A stretch of DNA of 8,573 nucleotides, from the NCBI GenBank assembly GCA_034186235.1, contig JAXGBA010000087.1, forward strand, positions 1 to 8,573. The letters are read 5' to 3'. Each line of letters opens with the position of its first letter. The stretch's first letter is position 1. This DNA is from CAKSKB01 sp034186235. Its GTDB lineage: Bacteria; Bacillota; Clostridia; HGM11514. The notes under the pieces are model-generated. The model had not been told where the DNA came from. It made no database searches and saw only the letters and a program-made list of their open reading frames with translations. This document shows, in pieces, positions 1 to 4,548 of the stretch. The position numbers and the translations under genes are program-made.

Positions 1-555
1 TATAAGCTTTGATAAGAACCGCCGCGAACGAAAATCCAAAAATCCTTCTGCATTAGCCTGACCGAGAACCTGCATATTGAATAGGTTGTAATACGCTTCA
101 ATTTTTTTGTTAATCGTGGCATAGCGCTCAATATGCGCCATTACCGGAATAACCTTAAACCGCATCGAAACGGAATATATCATATCAAACATCCATGGCT
201 GCCAGTGTTGGTACGGCATTTCGAGCAAAAGATAATCAGTTCCTTCAAGGCAAAGCTTATCTACATCTTCAAGTTCGCCGAGAGATATGCTCAAATGAAC
301 TTCGCATCCAAGCTTTATATTCGGAATGTTGTTTTCTTCTCCCTGTTCGGTAATACGCTTCATAAGATGATTGTATGCGGCAGCTCGCTTTTTTAAAAAA
401 CCGTCAACCGTTTTTCCGTTGCAATAAAAATGAGGCGTTGCAACTATTGTTTCAACGCCTTGCTTTTTTGCGGCTTTCAGCATTTGGATTGCTGTTTTGG
501 TATCCTTTGCGCCGTCGTCAATTCCCGGCAGAAAATGCGAGTGAAAATCTATCAT
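1..555 (-). CDS. cpsB: CpsB/YwqE-type tyrosine-protein phosphatase (PHP family), 3' end beyond window
   Basis: Metal-dependent protein-tyrosine phosphatase of the CpsB/Cps4B/YwqE family, which dephosphorylates the partner BY-kinase and so controls capsule or exopolysaccharide synthesis. The frame is open from an ATG at 555 to the window edge, giving 185 residues with no stop; family members are about 240-260 residues, so roughly the last quarter is missing. Visible PHP features are the N-terminal HxH (H5, H7) within MIDFHSHFLPGIDDG, TPH with H42, the E85/H87 pair, E112 in LLLEMP, and AHIERY with H141 and R144. The late Asp/His metal ligands expected in this family would lie outside the window. 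A ribosome binding site AAAGGTGATG precedes the ATG, and only 15 bp separate it from the kinase gene, so the two are surely co-transcribed. The function is a family-level call; the substrate is inferred from the neighbours. Confidence 0.93.
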   Translation of the reverse strand, partial: MIDFHSHFLPGIDDGAKDTKTAIQMLKAAKKQGVETIVATPHFYCNGKTVDGFLKKRAAAYNHLMKRITEQGEENNIPNIKLGCEVHLSISLGELEDVDKLCLEGTDYLLLEMPYQHWQPWMFDMIYSVSMRFKVIPVMAHIERYATINKKIEAYYNLFNMQVLGQANAEGFLDFRSRRFLSKLI

Positions 556-570
556 GAAAGCATCACCTTT

Positions 571-1395
571 TTATTTTTCCTTTTTGGAAGAGTCGGAAGC
601 TGAGCCGTAGCCATAATAATATCCATAGGCATCCTGTTCCTTATAATACTTATTTGTGTATTTGTTTCCGTATTTATAGCTTGCACTTTCAACATCGTTC
701 AGTATAAAACCGAGAATTTTTGAATCGGCATACTTTAATGTGCTTATTGCTTTGTTGACTATATCATAAGTTGTATAATTTTGCCGTACAACCATTACAA
801 CGCCGTCTGCAAAATTGTTTGAAATAACTGCATCGGTAACAACGGTTACGGGAGGTGTATCAATAAAAATATAGTCATAGAAGTTTGAAAAATAATCAAA
901 CACTTCTTTGGCCTTTGCAGAAGCTAAAAGTTCCGACGGGTTAGGCGGTATAGAACCGGCTGTGATGCAGTCAAACCCATATTCGGTTTTCTGGGGTCTG
1001 AAGGTCTGCAAATCGCAAAAAGATGCAAGCAGATTCGAAAGACCGACCTCATTTTTAAGCCCGACGCTCTGATTAACTCTCGGTCTGCGAAGGTCGCCGT
1101 CAACAAGCAAAACTTTTGTGTTCGGGCGCTGTGCGAATGTTTCGGCAATATTTATACAGGTTGTTGTTTTTCCCTCGCCGGGAGATGCGCTTGTGAAAAC
1201 AATCTTTTTGCAGCTGTCGTGGTCGCCAAGCGCAAACATTATATTTGTTCTTGCGGTTTTGTATGCCTCTCTTACCGAAAAAGAGGTTGTGCTGTTTATA
1301 ATGGGTCTTGCTTTTGCGTTAACTATTTTGTTATCAATTTCTTGTTTTTTCTTTTCAAATTCCTTTTCGTCGGCTTTGCGGAGAAAATCGAACAT
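571..1395 (-). CDS. cpsD: CpsD/YwqD-type bacterial tyrosine kinase (BY-kinase)
   Basis: Cytoplasmic autophosphorylating tyrosine kinase that works with a membrane Wzz-like activator to regulate polysaccharide polymerisation and export. The 274-residue protein has the BY-kinase P-loop fold: Walker A SASPGEGKTT (69-78), Walker A' VLLVDGDLRRPR (95-106), and Walker B IFIDTPP (176-182). The motif SVREAYKTARTNI (40-52), typical of the family, lies ahead of the P-loop. The C-terminal tail carries ten tyrosines between residues 240 and 263, the autophosphorylation cluster, which CpsB would dephosphorylate. As in Firmicutes generally, kinase and membrane activator are separate polypeptides, here encoded by adjacent genes. 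AAAGGGG about ten bases before the ATG serves as ribosome binding site. The gap to cpsC upstream is 22 bp and to cpsB downstream 15 bp, consistent with one transcript. MinD/ParA-like ATPases share the fold, but the tyrosine tail and context make BY-kinase clear. Confidence 0.96.
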   Translation of the reverse strand: MFDFLRKADEKEFEKKKQEIDNKIVNAKARPIINSTTSFSVREAYKTARTNIMFALGDHDSCKKIVFTSASPGEGKTTTCINIAETFAQRPNTKVLLVDGDLRRPRVNQSVGLKNEVGLSNLLASFCDLQTFRPQKTEYGFDCITAGSIPPNPSELLASAKAKEVFDYFSNFYDYIFIDTPPVTVVTDAVISNNFADGVVMVVRQNYTTYDIVNKAISTLKYADSKILGFILNDVESASYKYGNKYTNKYYKEQDAYGYYYGYGSASDSSKKEK

Positions 1396-1417
1396 ATTTC
1401 AGTAACCCCTTTCTCTT

Positions 1418-2095
1418 TTATTCCTGCGTAAAGTTGGGTATAACTCCAAGCACGGGAATGTTGAATTTTTCAAACAGTTCATCTTCATCTTTGATTGTTG
1501 TATCGAAAAATTCGAGGATGAAGATTACGAATATAGAAATAACTATACCTATAAGAACTCCGACAAGAGTGTTTATTCTGACATTAGGGGAGGATGGTTC
1601 TGTCGGGAGTGTTGCATTGTCTACAACTTCAACGGAACCTGCCTTGACAACTCTGGTTATTTCTTCGGGAGCATTATTTAGGATTTCCTGAACAACCGCC
1701 CTTGCAATTTCTGGGCTTTTCGATTCTGCGCTGATTTGCAGAATTTCGGTTTCGTTCACGCCTTCCATTGTTATCATACCCTGTATGTCGGCAGCAGAAA
1801 GACCGTTGCTGAGCTTCTGAGAAATGCTCTGGCAAAATGTTTTGCTTTTGAGGACCTGCGAATAGGTATTCACAAGCTGCTGCGAAAGCTGAACATCACC
1901 TGTTGTGAGCTGATTGGTATTATTCTGGTTTTTATTATTTACATAAAGCGTACCCCTGGAAGTGTAGAGCGGGGCAACTAGAAGTTCTGTATATGCAAAC
2001 GCTGCGCAGCCGACAATTACGCCACACATAAGTATTATCCACCAACGTTTAATTATTATTCCGAGTATATCATTGAATGTAAATTGATTTTTCAA
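1418..2095 (-). CDS. cpsC: CpsC/YwqC-type Wzz-domain polysaccharide co-polymerase and kinase activator
   Basis: Membrane protein of the Wzz/chain-length-determinant family (225 residues). It sets polysaccharide chain length and its C-terminal cytoplasmic tail recruits and activates the CpsD kinase. Two membrane segments are visible: residues about 17-38 (WWIILMCGVIVGCAAFAY) and 175-196 (NTLVGVLIGIVISIFVIF), enclosing an extracellular domain of about 135 residues. The proline-rich stretch before the second segment (ATLPTEPSSPN, 161-171) is typical of the family, as is the tail DTTIKDEDELFEKFNIPVLG (198-217). The start is TTG at 2095: an in-frame TAG lies two codons upstream, the next ATG (residue 23) would cut into the first membrane segment, and AGGAG lies ten bases before the TTG. 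It is the first gene of the cpsC-cpsD-cpsB set, the same order as Bacillus ywqCDE. The rare start codon may lower its translation; that is inference. Confidence 0.94.
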   Translation of the reverse strand: MKNQFTFNDILGIIIKRWWIILMCGVIVGCAAFAYTELLVAPLYTSRGTLYVNNKNQNNTNQLTTGDVQLSQQLVNTYSQVLKSKTFCQSISQKLSNGLSAADIQGMITMEGVNETEILQISAESKSPEIARAVVQEILNNAPEEITRVVKAGSVEVVDNATLPTEPSSPNVRINTLVGVLIGIVISIFVIFILEFFDTTIKDEDELFEKFNIPVLGVIPNFTQE

Positions 2096-2148
2096 TATCT
2101 ATTCACTCCTTTATCGGTGTGTACATTAATGTTTTAATTTTAATAGGC

Positions 2149-2183
2149 AAAAAAACAGAACTGCCTCATGTATGAGACAGTTC
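2149..2183 (-). terminator. Rho-independent terminator after rpsU
   Basis: Read on the minus strand, two 12-base arms (GAACTGTCTCAT and ATGAGGCAGTTC, two-base loop, one wobble pair) are followed by TG and seven T residues (2149-2155). It lies about 45 bases after the rpsU stop and about 55 bases before the cpsC start, so it separates the ribosomal protein gene from the polysaccharide genes, unless it is leaky. Confidence 0.88.
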
Positions 2184-2228
2184 CGCAGAGTTCAATTGCA
2201 GTAACAATTAAGCTGCCTCAGCTCAGAA

Positions 2229-2405
2229 CTATCTGAACTTTCTTTTACGGGCTGCTTCTGATTTCTTCTTACGCTTAACACTGGGTTTTTCATAGTGTTC
2301 TCTTTTGCGTATCTCAGACAGAACGCCTGCTTTTGCACACTGCCTTTTAAATCGCCTGAGTGCGCTATCTAAAGACTCATTGTCCTTTATTCTGATTTCT
2401 GACAT
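2229..2405 (-). CDS. rpsU: 30S ribosomal protein bS21
   Basis: Small basic protein of the 30S subunit near the mRNA exit channel, where it assists initiation on Shine-Dalgarno-bearing mRNAs. The 58-residue product begins MSEIRIKDNESLDSALRRFK and contains the family pattern of a short beta start followed by basic helices (RRFKRQCAKAGVLSEIRKRE, then HYEKPSVKRKKK) and ends in a lysine/arginine-rich tail. The length is normal for bS21. The ATG at 2405 was chosen because a strong GGGAGG lies seven bases upstream and homologues start here. The same frame is open up to 2480, but those 25 extra codons look unlike bS21 and cover a leader hairpin. The gene has its own consensus promoter and terminator, so it appears to be a single-gene transcript, with polysaccharide genes downstream and ribU upstream. 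Confidence 0.97.
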   Translation of the reverse strand: MSEIRIKDNESLDSALRRFKRQCAKAGVLSEIRKREHYEKPSVKRKKKSEAARKRKFR

Positions 2406-2419
2406 CCTTATACCTCCCT

Positions 2420-2457
2420 CCGCGAACCGGTGCCGTGAGGCACATAACTGAATGCGG
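2420..2457 (-). promoter_or_regulatory. Structured 5' leader immediately upstream of the rpsU ribosome binding site
   Basis: On the minus strand a hairpin GTGCC-TCAC-GGCAC (2430-2443) is enclosed by an outer CCGC/GCGG pairing (2454-2457 with 2420-2423), separated by internal-loop bases. It abuts the GGAGG Shine-Dalgarno (2413-2417) inside a roughly 105-nt leader that is otherwise A/T-rich. CCUC in the hairpin (2437-2440) could alternatively pair with GAGG of the ribosome binding site. Many ribosomal protein leaders bind their own product; that role here is inference and I do not recognise a named motif. Confidence 0.45.
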
Positions 2458-2516
2458 CCTTTATTAAAAAAGAATAGCAAGGTTTTTACACCATCTATCT
2501 AAACCGATTTAATATT

Positions 2517-2545
2517 ATTATAACCTAAACTGAGTTCAATGTCAA
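2517..2545 (-). promoter_or_regulatory. Consensus sigma-A promoter of rpsU
   Basis: On the minus strand, TTGACA (2545-2540), a 17-bp spacer and TATAAT (2522-2517) match the housekeeping consensus at every position. The predicted transcript start near 2510 leaves a leader of about 105 nt before the rpsU ATG. Between this promoter and the ribU stop (2586) I see only an A/T-rich weak hairpin, with no GC-rich terminator, so some ribU transcripts may run into rpsU. Confidence 0.92.
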
Positions 2546-2585
2546 GGATATATTTCTAATTTTTCAAAAAAAATTTAATTTTTTA

Positions 2586-3176
2586 TTATTTTTTGTCGCT
2601 TCGGCCTTTTATTATCGGTGAAAGCTTTTTATAAATCAGGATTGTTATCAAAGACGCGATGAGCCCTTTAAGGATTGTGAACGGCACATTGAATACCAAA
2701 AGGCACTGCGCAAGTGAATTCACGCCGCCGAAAATCTTTTGGTAAAGCGCAATTATGCTGTCAATCGGCATTAGTTTTGCATACACGGGATATGTAATGA
2801 AATAATTTATCGGAAAGCTGATTATTCCCATTGCGATTGAACCAAAAATGCTGCCTGTTACGGCGTGATGTTTGTTTTTGTGCTTTTTATATATTATTCC
2901 TGCGGTGAGGATAAAAACCGCACCCAAAAGGAAGTTTGCAAGTTCGCCTACGCCGCCCGTAGTTGTGAACGGAAGGTTTATCAGGTTTTTAACAAGGCAT
3001 ACTGCAACCCCCTGCCACGGCCCTATCGCAAAGGCGGTTATAAGCGCGGGAAGTTCTGAAATATCAAGTTTCAGGAAAAAGGGGACAAACGGTACGCTGA
3101 ATTCGAGCATCATAAGAATTCCCGAAATCGCCGACATCATTGCGCACACTGCCAGAGTTCTTGCTTTTGTTTTCAT
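2586..3176 (-). CDS. ribU: RibU-type riboflavin ECF transporter S component
   Basis: Substrate-binding membrane subunit of an energy-coupling factor transporter that imports riboflavin; it would need the shared EcfA-EcfA'-EcfT module, not encoded here. The 196-residue protein is almost entirely hydrophobic, with about six predicted membrane segments. It contains RibU-like motifs: KLDISELPAL (36-45), IGPWQGV (51-57), KNLINLP (63-69) and GGVGELANFLLG (74-85). Its length is normal for the family. The ATG at 3176 is used because GGAGG lies eight bases upstream; an in-frame ATG at 3227 would read through the attenuator hairpin and add 17 unlikely residues. Substrate specificity is strongly supported by the FMN riboswitch directly upstream. 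Expression should fall when intracellular FMN is plentiful. Related S components for other vitamins share the fold, but riboswitch plus motifs point to riboflavin. Confidence 0.94.
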   Translation of the reverse strand: MKTKARTLAVCAMMSAISGILMMLEFSVPFVPFFLKLDISELPALITAFAIGPWQGVAVCLVKNLINLPFTTTGGVGELANFLLGAVFILTAGIIYKKHKNKHHAVTGSIFGSIAMGIISFPINYFITYPVYAKLMPIDSIIALYQKIFGGVNSLAQCLLVFNVPFTILKGLIASLITILIYKKLSPIIKGRSDKK

Positions 3177-3189
3177 ATTTATAACCTCC

Positions 3190-3217
3190 AAAAAAAGCAC
3201 CCGTAAAATTCGGGTGC
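3190..3217 (-). terminator. Riboswitch-controlled attenuator hairpin before ribU
   Basis: On the minus strand, GCACCCG (3217-3211) and CGGGTGC (3203-3197) form a seven-pair stem with a seven-base loop, followed by seven T residues (3196-3190). The ribU Shine-Dalgarno GGAGG (3189-3185) begins directly after the T run. This is the expression platform of the FMN riboswitch: premature termination when FMN is bound. Confidence 0.92.
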
Positions 3218-3236
3218 AGAAATACAAAACTATAAT

Positions 3237-3341
3237 TCTTCTTTCATCCGGACTGTAACCGTCGGTACCGGAATCTCACCGGTTCAGCATACGCTCGCGG
3301 ACTTTAACCGCCGGTAGGGAATTACACCCTGCCCCGAAGAC
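3237..3341 (-). ncRNA. FMN riboswitch (RFN element) aptamer
   Basis: Read on the minus strand, the region contains the hallmark conserved blocks of the RFN element in order: CTTCGGGGCAGGGTGTAATT, CCCTACCGGCGGT, AGTCCGCGAGC, CCGGTGAGATTCCGGTACCG, ACGGTTACAGTCCGGATGAA and the closing AGAAG. The closing stem P1 pairs TCTTC at the 5' end with GAAGA at the 3' end (3237-3241). The aptamer binds flavin mononucleotide and here controls ribU through the attenuator that follows by about 20 bases. Confidence 0.97.
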
Positions 3342-3347
3342 ATTTAT

Positions 3348-3376
3348 ATTTTAACACAATCGCCATCGGTTGTCAA
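3348..3376 (-). promoter_or_regulatory. Sigma-A promoter of the FMN riboswitch-ribU transcript
   Basis: On the minus strand, TTGACA (3376-3371), a 17-bp spacer and TAAAAT (3353-3348) give an 11 of 12 consensus match. Transcription would start within a few bases of the 5' edge of the aptamer, exactly where a riboswitch transcript should begin. Confidence 0.92.
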
Positions 3377-3415
3377 GACTTTTGGAAAAAAATCACGAAA
3401 ACGCCAAAAAAGCTA

Positions 3416-3444
3416 TTGACAAAAAACGCTTAGTATGGTATAAT
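3416..3444 (+). promoter_or_regulatory. Consensus promoter of tRNA-Arg
   Basis: TTGACA (3416-3421), a 17-bp spacer and TATAAT (3439-3444) match the consensus completely, about 20 bases before the first tRNA base. It faces away from the ribU promoter, with 39 bp between the two -35 boxes. Confidence 0.93.
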
Positions 3445-3464
3445 AAATGCTGTTGTTAATATTT

Positions 3465-3541
3465 GCGCCGTTAGCTCAGCTGGATAGAGCGTCTGGCTAC
3501 GGACCAGAAGGTCGCGGATTCGAATTCTGCACGGCGCGCCA
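3465..3541 (+). tRNA. tRNA-Arg, anticodon ACG
   Basis: A full 77-nt cloverleaf including an encoded CCA: acceptor GCGCCGT/ACGGCGC, D arm GCTC/GAGC, anticodon stem TCTGG/CCAGA with loop CTACGGA (anticodon ACG at 3499-3501), five-base variable loop AGGTC, T arm GCGGA/TCTGC with loop TTCGAAT, discriminator G and CCA at 3539-3541. The anticodon A34 is normally converted to inosine by TadA so that it reads CGU, CGC and CGA. It is a monocistronic tRNA gene with its own consensus promoter and terminator. Confidence 0.97.
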
Positions 3542-3574
3542 ATTCACAGTACATTTTGTGCTGTGAATTTTTTT
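3541..3574 (+). terminator. Rho-independent terminator of tRNA-Arg
   Basis: Arms AATTCACAGTACA (3541-3553) and TGTGCTGTGAATT (3557-3569) form a 13-pair stem with one wobble and a three-base loop, running into seven T residues (3568-3574). The first stem base is also the last A of the tRNA CCA end, so there is no spacer between the tRNA and its terminator. Confidence 0.92.
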
Positions 3575-3576
3575 GT

Positions 3577-3611
3577 AAAAATCGGCACCTATTGGGCAGG
3601 TGCCGATTTTT
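3577..3611. terminator. Bidirectional terminator between tRNA-Arg and uppP
   Basis: A perfect 14-bp inverted repeat (AAAAATCGGCACCT at 3577-3590 and its complement at 3598-3611) with a seven-base loop. The A/T ends supply a five-base U tract in both directions. On the minus strand it begins five bases after the uppP stop and is that gene's terminator; on the plus strand it backs up the tRNA terminator. Confidence 0.9.
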
Positions 3612-3615
3612 GCTG

Positions 3616-4431
3616 TTATGCAAAGATTGAAAAATAAAGTATAACGACTATACCGAGGATGATTCTGTACCACCCGAAAGCCTTGAAATCATGTTTTCTG
3701 ATATATCCCATAAGAAACTTTATTGCGGCAAGCGATATAAGGTATGCCACTGCCGTACCGAAAATCAAAACGGAAAGATGGGGGAAGGCAAAACCGCTTT
3801 TAAGCACATATTTTGCAATTTTCAAGCCGCTTGCACCTATCATGACAGGAATAGCAAGGAAAAACGAAAATTCCGCCGCAACTGCTCTTGATGTTCCCAT
3901 AAATACTGCTCCGAGAATTGTAGAACCTGATCTCGATGTGCCTGGAATGAGCGAGAGCATCTGAAAACAGCCTATTAATACCGCGGTTTTATAGCTCATA
4001 TCGTTTATTGAATTTATATTCGGTTTTTTATTTCTGTTTTCAAGCACTATGAAAAGAATACCGTAAACAATCAGTGCTGCCGCTATAACATACCATTGGT
4101 GCGCATTGGCACTTATCCAGTCGTCAAGCAGGATTCCCGCAATGCCGGCAGGAATTGTTGCAGCGAGCACCTTAAACCACATTGTCCATGTCTGCTTTTT
4201 TTCTTCTGATGTCTTTTTGGGTGAAAACGGATTAAGCTTATGAAAATAAAGCGTTACCACCGCTAAGATAGAGCCGAACTGAATTACCACCATAAACATA
4301 TCCACGAAGCTTTTTCCGCCGCCGAGCTTACAAAATTCATCTGCAAGCAAAAGGTGCCCCGTGCTGCTTACGGGCAGCCATTCGGTTATGCCCTGAATTA
4401 TACCCAAAATTAATGCTTTTATAAATTCCAT
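3616..4431 (-). CDS. uppP: Undecaprenyl-diphosphatase (BacA/UppP family)
   Basis: Integral membrane enzyme that hydrolyses undecaprenyl diphosphate to undecaprenyl phosphate, recycling the lipid carrier for peptidoglycan and other surface glycans; overproduction is known to raise bacitracin resistance. The 271-residue protein has the two family signatures: QGITEWLPVSSTGH (13-26), a (E/Q)xxxE site with Q13 and E17 plus H26, and PGTSRSGST (163-171) with the catalytic-site arginine R167. Hydrophobic segments fill the rest, and the length is normal. Q in place of the first Glu is a common variant of the family. The ATG at 4431 follows AAAGGAG by seven bases. An in-frame ATG at 4488 lies in the promoter and can be dismissed. 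The gene is transcribed alone, away from mutS2. It could support polysaccharide assembly by the cps genes, but they are not in the same operon. Confidence 0.97.
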   Translation of the reverse strand: MEFIKALILGIIQGITEWLPVSSTGHLLLADEFCKLGGGKSFVDMFMVVIQFGSILAVVTLYFHKLNPFSPKKTSEEKKQTWTMWFKVLAATIPAGIAGILLDDWISANAHQWYVIAAALIVYGILFIVLENRNKKPNINSINDMSYKTAVLIGCFQMLSLIPGTSRSGSTILGAVFMGTSRAVAAEFSFFLAIPVMIGASGLKIAKYVLKSGFAFPHLSVLIFGTAVAYLISLAAIKFLMGYIRKHDFKAFGWYRIILGIVVILYFSIFA

Positions 4432-4459
4432 ATGTACGCTCCTTTGATTTACTAATATA

Positions 4460-4488
4460 ATTATATCAAAAAATTTCACTTTTTTCAA
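4460..4488 (-). promoter_or_regulatory. Promoter of uppP
   Basis: On the minus strand, TTGAAA (4488-4483), a 17-bp spacer and TATAAT (4465-4460), with an extended TGA just before the -10. It lies about 30 bases upstream of the chosen uppP start. Confidence 0.88.
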
Positions 4489-4516
4489 GATAATACTTTT
4501 AATTTATTGATTTTTT

Positions 4517-4525
4517 TGATATAAT
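4517..4525 (+). promoter_or_regulatory. Extended -10 promoter of mutS2
   Basis: TGATATAAT at 4517-4525 is an ideal extended -10 element, 23 bases before the mutS2 ATG. The hexamer at the proper -35 distance (around 4497-4502, TTTTAA) is poor, so recognition would depend on the extended -10. The predicted leader is only about 15 nt. Confidence 0.65.
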
Positions 4526-4548
4526 TGTATTAAAGGACGGTTTTAACT

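Larger units (their letters stand above)
4453..4532. repeat. Inverted repeat spanning the divergent uppP/mutS2 promoters
   Basis: The arm at 4453-4473 and the reverse complement of the arm at 4512-4532 agree at 20 of 21 positions, separated by 38 bp. Each arm contains an extended -10 element TGATATAAT in the direction of its own gene. It may be a duplicated promoter core or a binding site for one regulator acting on both genes; the sequence alone cannot tell. Confidence 0.6.

Noticed and set aside
133..557. Two overlapping plus-strand open frames near the left end
   Set aside because: They are opposite the cpsB phosphatase frame, whose catalytic motifs are clear on the minus strand; neither has a convincing ribosome binding site or family match.
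2406..2480. Upstream extension of rpsU to an ATG at 2480
   Set aside because: The added residues do not resemble bS21 and cover the leader hairpin and Shine-Dalgarno; the ATG at 2405 has a strong ribosome binding site.
2872..3258. Plus-strand open frame of 128 codons opposite ribU
   Set aside because: It lies antisense to a well-supported ribU and runs into the FMN riboswitch; the product is low-complexity and basic with no recognisable domain.
4432..4488. Upstream extension of uppP to an ATG at 4488
   Set aside because: That region contains the -35 and -10 boxes and the ribosome binding site of uppP itself.
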